Notes: a model not told the origin generated them from the sequence alone. A stretch of DNA of 64,000 nucleotides from an uncultured Cytophagales bacterium (GCA_945957555.1 CAMFLX010000006.1:33900-97899); one strand, 5' to 3'; positions 52,529 through 61,681 are shown, counted from the stretch's first letter. Made by a program: numbers and translations.

Positions 52529-53312
52529 TTATAAAGAAAGCATCCATCCGGTTAAACTTCTTCTCTCTTTATTGCTGCTCAATACCTCGTGTTGGATTTT
52601 AGAACTTTCAAAGCAGACCATTCGACCGCCTATAGGTAGTATTGAGATCGTTTCTTCGTTGTGATAGATTTGTAATTCACCTCCATTGGTGTCGGCCCAA
52701 TCTTGGTTGAGGTATGTGATCATTGAAATCTTCCTTTTGTTGGACGACTTTAACCCAGATTAAGCATTAGACTTTGTAGCGAGACGAAATGATAGGAAAA
52801 AGTCATGAGGCACGGAGTTTTTCTGAACGAAAAGCTAGTAATGCTAGCTTGAATGAAGAAAAACGAGTATCGAAATGAATTTGAGGTAGCATTTTGTCGC
52901 AGTAAATTTCTAATGCTTATTCTGGGTTAAATGCATCAAAGTGTTTTTTGTAGAAGGCTCCAGAGGGATAAGATGCAAAATGTGTTTCGGAGTCCGTAAG
53001 TCCCAAATAACATGTTTCGTTCATGTATTTCCTGTAGTTGTCTACTATGGTAAGGTATGCTTTGGCGGAACCAACGCAATCTTTTTCTAGCCAACTAATG
53101 AAATCGTTGCGTTGATTTTCATTTATATTTTTGGTCTCATTCCCAATGCCTGCCTTTTGAAATTGACCATCAAGCATTCTGGTTTCTAATTCTTTATTGA
53201 GTCCTTGGAGTAGATCATGAGGGATGAAATTGTCTATGATGGAGTATCCGTTTTCTAAAGTATTGTTTATGGCTAACTCGAATAAATTTTGCAATTTGAA
53301 TGTATTTAACAA
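52529..53312 (-). pseudogene. 2-oxoglutarate/Fe(II)-dependent oxygenase gene split by a MITE
   Basis: Two minus-strand frames together make one protein. The N-terminal part (ATG at 53312) runs 128 residues to SYPSGAFYKKHFDAF, which includes the metal-binding His-X-Asp, then enters the MITE and stops (NPE, stop at 52917-52919 inside the terminal repeat). The C-terminal part, open from about 52751, reads KSSNKRKISMITYLNQDW, GGELQIYHNE, IQHEVL (distal His) and RRSLTGWMLSL (cosubstrate Arg). Removing 178 bases restores one frame of about 200 residues, reading HFDAFKSSNKRKISMITY at the join. All catalytic residues survive, so the insertion is probably recent. Family: prolyl-hydroxylase-like oxygenases. 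Activity is presumably lost. Confidence 0.9.
52752..52928. mobile_element. MITE-like foldback element, copy 2, inside the oxygenase gene
   Basis: 177 bases with 17-bp terminal inverted repeats, one mismatch (AACCCAGATTAAGCATT / complement of AACCCAGAATAAGCATT). Shares long stretches with copy 1, e.g. GCACGGAGTTTTTCTGA-like text and AATGAAGAAAAACGAGTATC, and keeps the internal GCTAG/CTAGC hairpin. Same orientation as copy 1. Both right flanks read AAATG; both targets look like CTTAAATG once the element is removed. Confidence 0.9.
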
Positions 53313-53392
53313 AAATTGATATATTAAGTTTTTTTTGAATAGAATTTATGGAATATAGCTAGAATATTCCTCATTATTGTAAAAATGATTTT

Positions 53393-53506
53393 ATGAAGAA
53401 GTTAATAGCTGTGGTAATCGTGTTTTTGATCGGATTTAGTGCCTGTAAACCAACGCAATCTGTCTGCCAGACCTGTCCAACCTATAAGGCGCCCAAAAAG
53501 AAATAA
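53393..53506 (+). CDS. Very small Cys-rich lipoprotein, 37 residues
   Basis: ATG at 53393, TAA at 53504. Signal peptide MKKLIAVVIVFLIGFSAC with a lipobox ending in Cys 18, then KPTQSVCQTCPTYKAPKKK. Small lipoproteins of this CPTY type occur widely in Bacteroidota as unannotated genes. Function unknown; the two extra Cys could bind metal or form a disulfide. It fits exactly in the gap between the disrupted oxygenase gene and the glycosyltransferase gene. Confidence 0.68.
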   Translation: MKKLIAVVIVFLIGFSACKPTQSVCQTCPTYKAPKKK

Positions 53507-53518
53507 GAGGTTTGGTTT

Positions 53519-54625
53519 CTAAAATCTATTTTTGTTCAGGAGGTTTTCAATAACTCTTAAATGGATTTCTTGAGATTTTTTCCAAGAATACTTCTCAAGG
53601 ATAGTAGGAAAAGAGCTTTTGAGGGTGTCTAGTTTTTGATTATTGCTAAGGGCATCTTGTATGTTATTGGCCAATTGTCTTGGGTCTTCCAGAGGAGTGT
53701 ATAGCACACTTTGTTGGTATAGCTCTCTGAAAACGGAAATGTCAGAAACGATACTGGGGCAACCACAGGCCATAGCCTCAAGAGGTGGCAGACCGAAGCC
53801 TTCATATTTGCTTGGGAATATAAGGAAGGAGGCGTGCTGATAAATCTCAACCAATTCTTTGTCATTAATTTTTCCAGTGAATTGAATGTTGTCGTCAAGG
53901 TTGTATTTGGTAATGTTGGTGGCAACGGTATCGTCGCCCATGATAAACCCATCTTTTTTGCCTACAATTTTAAGCTTTGGATTTAACTGAGTTTCATTTT
54001 TGAGGATTCGAAACGCTTCAACGATGAGATTGAGATTTTTGTGAGGTTTGATGTTCCCTACATAAAGCAAGTATTTGTCTGATTGTCCAAGACTTGGGCT
54101 TACACCATTCAGTTTGAATTTCTCAGTATCGTAGCCATTATATGATACAGTAATTTTATTTTCGGGAATTTTTGTGTACTTTAATATTTCAGACTTTGAA
54201 AATTCTGATACGGTGATTACCTCTGGCTTGTATATGTTTAATGAGTTGAGAATAAGTCTTGTATATGCCTTTTTTATTCTAGACATGGTATGCATTTGTG
54301 CAGTATGAAACATGTCATGGATAGTTACCAATCTTTTTTTAGTCAGTACTGGCAATAAAGGAATGTTAATGTGTGGAGACCAAAACACATCGCATCTTGG
54401 TACTTTCACAGGGATATACAGTTGTTCTTTAATAGAATATATGGGGTGATTGTAGGGGATTATCTTCGCGTTTTTAAAACTATGATGAATTTCTTGTTCA
54501 TGACCTAGGAAAATAAAGTCGTATTGTTCAGCAATGGGTTGTACTACATTTTTTAAATAGGTGCCAATGCCAGACTTGTCAAGCATCCTAGCATCTAGAA
54601 CAATTATCTTTTTTTGTTTCCCCAT
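53519..54625 (-). CDS. Glycosyltransferase, GT4 family
   Basis: 368 residues. Two Rossmann domains: an N-terminal acceptor half with VLDARMLDKSGIGTYLKNV, and the C-terminal nucleotide-sugar half with YVGNIKPHKNLNLIVEAF, the Glu-rich PSKYEGFGLPPLEAMACG motif, and CPSIVSDISVFRE. Retaining GT-B enzyme, probably adding sugars to an exopolysaccharide, O-antigen or glycoprotein. No polysaccharide operon accompanies it. Sugar not predictable. Confidence 0.93.
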   Translation of the reverse strand: MGKQKKIIVLDARMLDKSGIGTYLKNVVQPIAEQYDFIFLGHEQEIHHSFKNAKIIPYNHPIYSIKEQLYIPVKVPRCDVFWSPHINIPLLPVLTKKRLVTIHDMFHTAQMHTMSRIKKAYTRLILNSLNIYKPEVITVSEFSKSEILKYTKIPENKITVSYNGYDTEKFKLNGVSPSLGQSDKYLLYVGNIKPHKNLNLIVEAFRILKNETQLNPKLKIVGKKDGFIMGDDTVATNITKYNLDDNIQFTGKINDKELVEIYQHASFLIFPSKYEGFGLPPLEAMACGCPSIVSDISVFRELYQQSVLYTPLEDPRQLANNIQDALSNNQKLDTLKSSFPTILEKYSWKKSQEIHLRVIENLLNKNRF

Positions 54626-54780
54626 ACTTCTACAAAATTAATTTATTTTTTCCTAAATGCAGCAAAAAATAAATGTGTATAAATGGGGTGGATAAATAAA
54701 CTTAATGGTGGAAAAGAGGGTATATAAATAAAAGTAAGCGAAAGGAATTATTTCAAAATTCATCGTCGTATACTTGTAAC

Positions 54781-56343
54781 ATGGATAGGTTGAAACGGAA
54801 GAGCAGGGCAAACGATACATTAAAAGAGAGGACGGATTCCATAAGAGCCATCACTCAGGGATTGGCTAAGGTTCCTCCTCATGCAAGGGAGGTGGAAGAG
54901 GCGGTATTGGGTGCGCTTATGATCGAAAAAAGCGCTTTACTCAATGTTTCAGAGATTTTAAGACCTGAATATTTTTATGATGATAGGAACGTACGGATTT
55001 ACGAAGCGATGCAAAGACTTTCCGCCAATTCCGCACCTATCGATTTAATCACTCTAAGTAACGAACTGAGGAGTACTGCAGAATTAGATATCATTGGAGG
55101 TTTACCTTATTTGGTGGAGCTGACGAACAAGGTAAACTCTGCAGCAAATATAGAGTTTCATGCGCGTATCATTGCCGAATATGCCATGAAAAGGGCTCTG
55201 ATCTCTGTAGGGTCAGATATTGAGCGTTATGCATTTGAAGATTCAACAGATGTATTCATGCTTATGGATAAGTTGCAACAAGACTTATTTAGTATATCTG
55301 AAAAAAGTATCAGAAGAAACTATGCGTCTATGGCTTCGATTATGACACAGGCGCTTTCTGAACTTGAAGCAAGGAAAAATCATGTGGATGGTCTTACTGG
55401 TGTGCCTAGTGGTTTCACTGATTTGGATAAACTGACTAATGGATGGCAAAAAAGTGATCTCATCATTGTTGCGGCACGTCCTGGTATGGGTAAAACGGCC
55501 TTTGTAGTTTCAGCTGCTAGAAATGCGGCTGTTGAATTTAACAAAGGTGTTGCCATATTTTCCTTGGAGATGGCTTCGGTGCAGTTGGTCAATCGTTTGA
55601 TTTCAGCTGAAGCGGAAATTACAAGTGAAAAACTAAAGACGGGTAAACTTGAAGACTACGAATGGCATCAGCTACACAGTAGAATCACTAAGTTGAATAA
55701 TGCTCCTATATTTATTGATGATACACCAGCACTATCTCTTTTGGAACTTAGGTCCAAATGTAGGAAGCTTAAAGCGCAATATGATATCCAAATGGTAATT
55801 ATAGACTACTTGCAGCTTATGTCTGGTGATAAGTCACAGTCGGGTTCTGGTGGTAATAGAGAGCAAGAAATTTCTTCGATATCTAGGGGCTTGAAGCAAT
55901 TAGCCAAAGAACTTAGTGTGCCTGTAATTGCACTTTCACAGCTGAGTCGTAGTGTGGAACAAAGAGGTGGTGATAAAAGGCCACAACTCTCTGACTTACG
56001 TGAATCGGGTGCTATTGAGCAAGATGCAGACATGGTAGTCTTTTTGTATAGGCCGGCTTATTATAAGATAGAGCAGGATGAAACGGGACGGGATGTTTCT
56101 AATTTGGGAGAGGTCATCATTGCCAAACACAGAAGTGGTTCTTTGGATAGTGCTTGGCTCAAGTTTGTGGGGCCTTACACCAAGTTTGCCAATAATGACG
56201 ATCTCGGAAGTACCACTTTTGGCAGTAGCATCAATAGTTTGAGTCTCCCTTCTAGTATTAATGGTCTGAGTGCATTCGATGATTCACCTTCAGCGCCAAA
56301 TCCTTCTGATACCAATAAAGGCAGTCAAGATGTACCATTTTAA
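54781..56343 (+). CDS. dnaB: Replicative DNA helicase
   Basis: 520 residues. The N-terminal DnaB domain (about 30-130) has PPHAREVEEAVLGALMIEK; the RecA-type motor has Walker A AARPGMGKTAF, Walker B-like IQMVIIDYLQLMSG, and LSQLSRSVEQRGGDKRPQLSDLRESGAIEQDAD (in parts). Unwinds DNA at the replication fork. C-terminal ~50 residues are Ser/Asn-rich and unstructured, as usual in Bacteroidota. No intein seen. Confidence 0.96.
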   Translation: MDRLKRKSRANDTLKERTDSIRAITQGLAKVPPHAREVEEAVLGALMIEKSALLNVSEILRPEYFYDDRNVRIYEAMQRLSANSAPIDLITLSNELRSTAELDIIGGLPYLVELTNKVNSAANIEFHARIIAEYAMKRALISVGSDIERYAFEDSTDVFMLMDKLQQDLFSISEKSIRRNYASMASIMTQALSELEARKNHVDGLTGVPSGFTDLDKLTNGWQKSDLIIVAARPGMGKTAFVVSAARNAAVEFNKGVAIFSLEMASVQLVNRLISAEAEITSEKLKTGKLEDYEWHQLHSRITKLNNAPIFIDDTPALSLLELRSKCRKLKAQYDIQMVIIDYLQLMSGDKSQSGSGGNREQEISSISRGLKQLAKELSVPVIALSQLSRSVEQRGGDKRPQLSDLRESGAIEQDADMVVFLYRPAYYKIEQDETGRDVSNLGEVIIAKHRSGSLDSAWLKFVGPYTKFANNDDLGSTTFGSSINSLSLPSSINGLSAFDDSPSAPNPSDTNKGSQDVPF

Positions 56344-56468
56344 TCTATGATTTGTTCATAAAAAACAAATAAGCTTTTTTAGTTGTTAGTTTATATATGG
56401 GTGAAACTTGGTAGAGTTGTTTAATAATTCTATCAATTTTCCTAATTTGCAGGAAATTTTTTAACGAA

Positions 56469-57992
56469 ATGAATAAGAAAGTAATATTGATGATTCTCGA
56501 TGGCTGGGGAATCGCTAAAAACAAAGCCGTTTCCGCTGTTGATCTCGCAAATACTCCTTTTATAGATAGTTTATATACCAAATATTCTCATGGCAAATTA
56601 CAAGCGTCTGGGCTGGCTGTGGGTTTGCCAGATGGACAAATGGGGAACTCAGAGGTAGGTCACATGAATCTCGGTGCGGGGCGTGTGGTATACCAAGATT
56701 TGGTGAGAATCAATCTTGCGGTAGAGAACAAGACACTTGCTCAAGAAAAAGAAGTAGTCGCTGCGTTAGACTATGCTAAGAAGAACAACAAAAAAGTACA
56801 TTTTATTGGATTGGTTTCTGACGGTGGTGTGCATTCACACATCAGTCACTTAAAAGGGCTCTGCGAATTGACTGCTGCTGCTGGTGTACCTAATTTCTTT
56901 ATACATTTCTTTGCTGATGGAAGAGATACCGATCCAAAGAGTGGGTTAGGTTTTCTGGTAGATCTTCAAAATACATTAGATAAAGTAGGAGGGAAAATAG
57001 CCTCAGTGATTGGTCGTTATTATGCAATGGATCGTGACAATCGTTGGGAGCGAGTGAAATTGGCTTATGATCTTTTAACCAAGGGTGAAGGTACGGCTTT
57101 TAGGTCAGCAGAGGAAGCGATCAAGGCTTCTTACGAAAAAGATCCTAGAGGAGATGAATTTATACTTCCATCGATAATGACTGGTGCTGATGGTAAGCCT
57201 TTAGCATTAATTGAAGAGGGGGATGTTGTGATCAGCTACAACTATCGTACTGATCGTGGTCGTGAGATTACTTTGGCACTTACTCAAAAAGAGTTCCCAG
57301 AGCAAAACATGAAGCCACTTGATCTGTATTATGTAACAATGACTAATTACGATGCTACATTTAAAAATGTACACGTGATCTTCGATAAAGATAATTTGGT
57401 AAATACGCTTGGTGAGGTTGTATCTGCTGCTGGCAAAAAACAGATCCGTATTGCAGAAACAGAAAAATATCCACACGTTACTTTCTTCTTCTCAGGAGGA
57501 AGGGAAAAAGAGTTTGAGGGTGAGAAACGTTTGCTTTGCCCATCTCCTAAAGTGGCAACGTACGATTTACAACCGGAGATGAGTGCTTACGATATTAAGG
57601 ATGCGATTATTCCTGAATTGAAAAAGAAAGAAGTTGATTTCGTATGTTTGAATTTTGCCAATCCAGACATGGTTGGGCATACAGGTGTTATGGAGGCTGC
57701 GATTAAAGCTTGCGAGGCGGTTGATAAGTGTGCAGAAGCGGTTGTTACGGCTGGTTTAGAGAATGGTTATTCTACTATAGTGATTGCAGATCATGGTAAT
57801 GCAGATTGTATGCGTAATGAGGATGGTTCTCCAAATACGGCACATACTACTCAGCCTGTGCCATGTATTTTGGTGGACAATGATTATAAGAAGCCTATTA
57901 AGGATGGCAAATTGGGGGATATCGCTCCAACCATTCTTGAATTGTTGGGTGTGAAACAGCCTGCAGAGATGACGGGGGTGTCCTTACTATAA
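56469..57992 (+). CDS. gpmI: 2,3-bisphosphoglycerate-independent phosphoglycerate mutase
   Basis: 507 residues. Alkaline-phosphatase-fold enzyme of lower glycolysis. MILDGWGIAKN at the start binds Mn; the phosphorylated Ser is in GQMGNSEVGHMNLGAG; FADGRDTDPKSG, NYRTDRGREIT and IADHGNADCM carry further metal ligands. Normal length. Followed by a perfect 17-bp terminator. Confidence 0.97.
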   Translation: MNKKVILMILDGWGIAKNKAVSAVDLANTPFIDSLYTKYSHGKLQASGLAVGLPDGQMGNSEVGHMNLGAGRVVYQDLVRINLAVENKTLAQEKEVVAALDYAKKNNKKVHFIGLVSDGGVHSHISHLKGLCELTAAAGVPNFFIHFFADGRDTDPKSGLGFLVDLQNTLDKVGGKIASVIGRYYAMDRDNRWERVKLAYDLLTKGEGTAFRSAEEAIKASYEKDPRGDEFILPSIMTGADGKPLALIEEGDVVISYNYRTDRGREITLALTQKEFPEQNMKPLDLYYVTMTNYDATFKNVHVIFDKDNLVNTLGEVVSAAGKKQIRIAETEKYPHVTFFFSGGREKEFEGEKRLLCPSPKVATYDLQPEMSAYDIKDAIIPELKKKEVDFVCLNFANPDMVGHTGVMEAAIKACEAVDKCAEAVVTAGLENGYSTIVIADHGNADCMRNEDGSPNTAHTTQPVPCILVDNDYKKPIKDGKLGDIAPTILELLGVKQPAEMTGVSLL

Positions 57993-58012
57993 GGTTAGAT
58001 ACATAATTAAGT

Positions 58013-58050
58013 AAACAAGAAAGCCTCACTTCTGTGAGGCTTTCTTGTTT
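58013..58050. terminator. Symmetric terminator after gpmI
   Basis: AAACAAGAAAGCCTCAC, TTCT, GTGAGGCTTTCTTGTTT: perfect 17-bp stem, of the same GCCTCA-type design as those at 11365 and 22150. Confidence 0.92.
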
Positions 58051-58151
58051 ATAAGTCATTTTGCTTTTTGGATTAATATGAGTTGTAAAAATATACTCAC
58101 ATTCTGAATATTTCTGTTGCCATATTTCGTATCAGTCCATGAATAGAATCA

Positions 58152-59018
58152 GTGATGAAGATTGCTTTAGCTACTTATAAATTTATAACGGATAGTGATG
58201 AAGATTTGCCATTGGTCAAATTTCTCACGGAGAGAGGCTTTTATGCCTCGTTGGAGGTTTGGGATGATCCGAAGGTGAATTGGAAACAATATGATGTCGT
58301 TATTATAAAATCTACTTGGGACTATCATGAAAAACTGGCTGATTTCCATGTTTGGATAGGTCAGTTGACGAGTGATCATGTAACTGTTATCAACCCTCCA
58401 GAGGCCATAAAAGGCAATAGCGACAAACAATATTTGTTAAAGTTCCAAGCCCATGGTTTTCCAGTGGTTCCATCCAGACTGTTGAGTAAAGAGATGGATT
58501 TTGATCTTTTACCATATTTCGACACTTTTCAAACGGATGAATTGGTTGTAAAACCTTGTGTGAGTTTAGGTGCACAAAATGTATTTCAATTTCGAAAAGA
58601 GGATATTCGTATTTTTGAGGCTGAACTAAGAGGCCTACTCGCCAATGGAAATTATTTGATTCAGCCCTTGATTAAAGAAATGAAAACTGAAGGGGAGTGG
58701 TCACTTATTTTTTTCAATGGCACATATAGTCATTCGGTACTCAAGAAACCACTTCAAGGCGATTTTATCAGTAATCACGGGACCCGACACCTTGCTGAGC
58801 CCAAAGCTGATTATGTAAAGGTCGCAAAAACATTTGTTGATAGATTTGCCTCAGATTGTTTGTATGTTCGTGTGGATGGGGTAGTGACAAGCGGAGATTT
58901 TTTGTTGATGGAATTAGAATTGATAGAGCCTTATTTGTATCTTTCATATGTTCCCGATCACAAAGCATACATACGTTACTATGAGGCACTTTGTACTTAT
59001 ATGGGGAATAAGGATTGA
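58152..59018 (+). CDS. ATP-grasp (glutathione synthetase/RimK-like) protein
   Basis: 288 residues. An N-terminal PreATP-like half (MKIALATYKFITDSDEDLPL; VVIIKSTWDYHEKLADF) is followed by an ATP-grasp half: PEAIKGNSDKQYLL, ELVVKPCVSLGAQNVF (ATP-binding Lys), LIQPLIKEMKTEGEWSLIFFNG and a metal-binding LLMELELIEP. Members ligate an amine or amino acid to a carboxylate through an acyl phosphate; a substrate such as a peptide, glutathione-like thiol or modified protein cannot be named. It sits alone between gpmI and the pectate lyase. Confidence 0.85.
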   Translation: MMKIALATYKFITDSDEDLPLVKFLTERGFYASLEVWDDPKVNWKQYDVVIIKSTWDYHEKLADFHVWIGQLTSDHVTVINPPEAIKGNSDKQYLLKFQAHGFPVVPSRLLSKEMDFDLLPYFDTFQTDELVVKPCVSLGAQNVFQFRKEDIRIFEAELRGLLANGNYLIQPLIKEMKTEGEWSLIFFNGTYSHSVLKKPLQGDFISNHGTRHLAEPKADYVKVAKTFVDRFASDCLYVRVDGVVTSGDFLLMELELIEPYLYLSYVPDHKAYIRYYEALCTYMGNKD

Positions 59019-59117
59019 GAACTGGCCTGAATTTTAGGTAAATTAATTGCTGTAATAAAGTATAATCTTGGGTTACTTTTGGGAATAGGGTTTGTCTTTA
59101 CACTAAAAATAAAAATA

Positions 59118-60197
59118 ATGAGACTAATAATTGCAATGTTATTGAATGTATGCTCAGTGGTAGTGTTTGCTCAAACACCTGATTTTTCATTAGTAGGCTT
59201 TGCCACTCAAAATGGCGGTACTACCGGTGGAAGCGGCGGCCTAGAGAAATCGGTAACTACTTTTGATGAACTTAAAAGATACGCCGAAGTACCCGATTCT
59301 CTTTTCGTTATTAAAGTTATAGGTACTATAAAAGGCACTGGTTCCTTCGCTAGTAAGGACTACAAGGGGCATATTAAGCTTGCCTCCAACAAGACCATAA
59401 TTGGGCAAGGGAGTACTGCATTTTTAGATGGAGTAGGTTTTTCTATATCAGGTACGGAACATAACATTATCATTAGAAATCTTAAGTTTTCCTTTGTGAG
59501 TATCGGCAAGTCTATTCCTGCTGACTTAGAAAACATTCCTGGTCTGTACAGTAAATTAGGCGATGAGGGCAGGGCGCAGATTTTAGTAAATAGTGGCGAT
59601 TTGATTACTATTTCTGGTTCTGCGAGTAATATTTGGGTTGACCACTGTGAGTTTTTTAATGAAGACCCAAAGGTGCAAACCAATCAAGATCTTTATGACG
59701 GACTTTTGGATATCAAAAACAAAAGTCAATACATTACAGTGTCTTGGTGCTATTTTCATGACCACCACAAAACACATCTCGTGGGTAGTAGTGACAAGGA
59801 TATATATGCCGATCGCAAAGTTACTTTTCATCATAACCACTACGAGAATATAGAAGAAAGACTCCCTTTATTTAGAGGAGGAATTGCGCATGTATTTAAT
59901 AATTACTACAGCAATTGTTTTGGCTCAGCGGTAAATACTAGGGTAGGTGCATGTGTAAGGGTTGAAAAGAACTATTTTGAGCATGTAAACAATAGTGTGA
60001 TTTCTAAGCACAGTGTTGTTTTGGGAAAAGCAGAAAGAATAGACAATAAAGAGGTGAATTGCACTCGTTCTGAGGTATATCCAGAAACTTGCGTTGCTGA
60101 TTTGGGTGGTTATGAATATGCGAAAGTATTAACCACTAATGTTAAGAAAGTGAAATCCGTAGTTTTAAAATATTCAGGGGTGGGTAAGATCAACTAA
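59118..60197 (+). CDS. Pectate lyase, PL1 family
   Basis: The ATG at 59118 gives 359 residues with signal peptide (MRLIIAMLLNVCSVVVFAQ). Right-handed beta-helix of the PL1 type: SKDYKGHIKLASNKTIIGQG, NIWVDHCEFFNEDPKVQ, the Ca-binding Asp of LYDGLLDIKN, then HHNHYENIEERLPLFRGG (catalytic Arg region, in part) and HVFNNYYSNCF. Cleaves polygalacturonate by beta-elimination. Unlike the mannan enzymes it ends without a recognisable T9SS domain, so it may be periplasmic or exported by another route. Confidence 0.92.
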   Translation: MRLIIAMLLNVCSVVVFAQTPDFSLVGFATQNGGTTGGSGGLEKSVTTFDELKRYAEVPDSLFVIKVIGTIKGTGSFASKDYKGHIKLASNKTIIGQGSTAFLDGVGFSISGTEHNIIIRNLKFSFVSIGKSIPADLENIPGLYSKLGDEGRAQILVNSGDLITISGSASNIWVDHCEFFNEDPKVQTNQDLYDGLLDIKNKSQYITVSWCYFHDHHKTHLVGSSDKDIYADRKVTFHHNHYENIEERLPLFRGGIAHVFNNYYSNCFGSAVNTRVGACVRVEKNYFEHVNNSVISKHSVVLGKAERIDNKEVNCTRSEVYPETCVADLGGYEYAKVLTTNVKKVKSVVLKYSGVGKIN

Positions 60198-60230
60198 TTG
60201 AAGATGAATTGATTGGTATTAAGGAATTAT

Positions 60231-60266
60231 AAAACAAAGAAGTCTAGTATTGGACTTCCTTGTTTT
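60231..60266. terminator. Bidirectional terminator after the pectate lyase
   Basis: AAAACAAAGAAGTC and GGACTTCCTTGTTTT pair with one internal mismatch around a TAGTATT loop, between convergent genes. Confidence 0.82.
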
Positions 60267-60282
60267 TGTGAAATGATTGTAA

Positions 60283-60708
60283 CTACTTGACTTCCCAAAG
60301 ATCTTTAATGACTGTAGCGACCTTTTGAAGCGCCTTATCATCTTTTTTTATATAGTGGCAATTGTATTTTTTAATTGATTCGACTGTAACATCTATATTT
60401 GTTTGGGAGCTTAACACAATAATGTTGGTTGTAGGGATAAACTCCTTGATCTCCTTGATAACCTCTAAGCCTGTCTTTGCTAGGCCACTGATGTCCAAGA
60501 TATGGTCCATAATTACAACAGAGGGTTTCAAATGTATTTCTTTTAAACAATTTTCACCAGTATGATATATTTTAATGTCATTGATGTCAAGAAGCTTTTG
60601 TCGTAGGAATTCTTCTAGCAGTTTTCCATATACCAAATTATCCTCGACAATAAAAATGATTTTATTGTTTGATGTTTCCTTTCTAAATAGTTTACCAAAT
60701 AGGCTCAT
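60283..60708 (-). CDS. Single-domain response regulator (receiver only)
   Basis: 141 residues. Acidic pair in IFIVEDNLVYG, phosphoacceptor D68 in VVIMDHILD, Thr/Ser in VLSSQ, Lys in YIKKDDK. No output domain, so it works through protein contact or as a phosphate relay. Lies 31 bases from a second receiver gene on the same strand; the two are probably co-transcribed and may form a relay. Confidence 0.9.
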   Translation of the reverse strand: MSLFGKLFRKETSNNKIIFIVEDNLVYGKLLEEFLRQKLLDINDIKIYHTGENCLKEIHLKPSVVIMDHILDISGLAKTGLEVIKEIKEFIPTTNIIVLSSQTNIDVTVESIKKYNCHYIKKDDKALQKVATVIKDLWEVK

Positions 60709-60739
60709 AAAGCTTTAAATGAAATGTTTTTGGGTCTTG

Positions 60740-61126
60740 TTATTTATATACAGTTCCTACAATAGATTCTACTAGTCTTTCTATTGTTTTTGCTTGACTT
60801 TTTTTCTCTATGTAATCATATGCACCAGCATGCAACAAGTCAGCAACTACTTGGACGTCATCTTGACCAGAGATAATAATGACAGGGATCTTCGGTTTTT
60901 TCGCTTTGATAGCTAATAATGTTTGCATTCCGTTCATTCCCTCACCCAAGTTATAGTCCATTACTATAATATCTGGATTATTCCCCAATAGTTGGATGCA
61001 TTCTTCCCCTGTCGCAAACGTTGTAATTGCAAAATTACCATGTTCTTTGAGAACGTTGTCTAATATGTACGAATACATAAAATTATCCTCTACAATAAAG
61101 ATTTTGGCTTGACCTTGCTTGTTCAT
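60740..61126 (-). CDS. Single-domain response regulator (receiver only), second copy
   Basis: 128 residues. IFIVEDNFMYSY, phosphoacceptor D57 in IIVMDYNLGEG, Ser in VIIISGQDDV, Lys in YIEKKSQ. Both proteins share a hydrophobic patch after the acidic pair (YxYxLxN), suggesting a common partner. No kinase gene is adjacent; the nearest kinases (27050 and 43943) are far away. Confidence 0.9.
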   Translation of the reverse strand: MNKQGQAKIFIVEDNFMYSYILDNVLKEHGNFAITTFATGEECIQLLGNNPDIIVMDYNLGEGMNGMQTLLAIKAKKPKIPVIIISGQDDVQVVADLLHAGAYDYIEKKSQAKTIERLVESIVGTVYK

Positions 61127-61191
61127 CCCGAATTTATTTATACTGTGCAGACTTTGGTTATAGGGTCACTATAGGTACGTTTAAGAGTCTA

Positions 61192-61199
61192 CAAATATA
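61192..61199 (-). promoter_or_regulatory. Candidate -7 box of the receiver pair (TATATTTG)
   Basis: Minus-strand full match, 65 bases before the ATG at 61126. Confidence 0.4.
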
Positions 61200-61440
61200 G
61201 TGTCTCGCTCCAAATTTATGAATAATATCCGTTTCCACATAATGTTTTTGAATCAATTATTATCAATAGAATATGATGCTATAAAGGGCCCTATGGAAAG
61301 TATTTTTTTAGAAATGTTGTTTTGGATGACGTCAAGGTACTAGTTGTGATCCTTTTTATGAAATCCAAAACATATTGTAAGTATGGTGGGTTATCTTAAT
61401 ATCATAGTTTTTAATTCTTTAGTTCAAACATTTTATACTT
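61200..61440. other. Intergenic stretch between the receiver pair and the small membrane gene
   Basis: AT-rich DNA with no gene, hairpin or repeat that I can support. It must hold the promoter of the small membrane protein, for which no clean TAnnTTTG box was seen. Confidence 0.45.
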
Positions 61441-61596
61441 ATGGGAAATCTATTATATGTTGTCGCGGTCATCTTAGTCATTGCTTGGCTATTGGGCTTT
61501 TTTGTGTATAGTACAGGAGGTTTGATCCATCTTTTGCTTGTCTTTGCGCTCATTGCAGTTGTTCTGAGGCTCATTAGGGGTGATAGGATCGTTTAA
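61441..61596 (+). CDS. Small membrane protein, Lmo0937/DUF5670-like, 51 residues
   Basis: ATG at 61441, TAA at 61594. Two hydrophobic helices: NLLYVVAVILVIAWLLGFFV and GLIHLLLVFALIAVVLRLI, ending RGDRIV. The layout, with the LLGFFVYSTGGLIH turn, is that of Lmo0937/DUF5670 membrane proteins, which are often stress-induced; function unknown. Too short for many gene callers. Confidence 0.82.
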   Translation: MGNLLYVVAVILVIAWLLGFFVYSTGGLIHLLLVFALIAVVLRLIRGDRIV

Positions 61597-61681
61597 GCAA
61601 AGGAAGCATTTTCAGTTCCGTTTATAAGGCTAGATCCAGCAGCCTAAAGTTTGTTGGTAGGGTCTTCATTAATTTTTTAGT

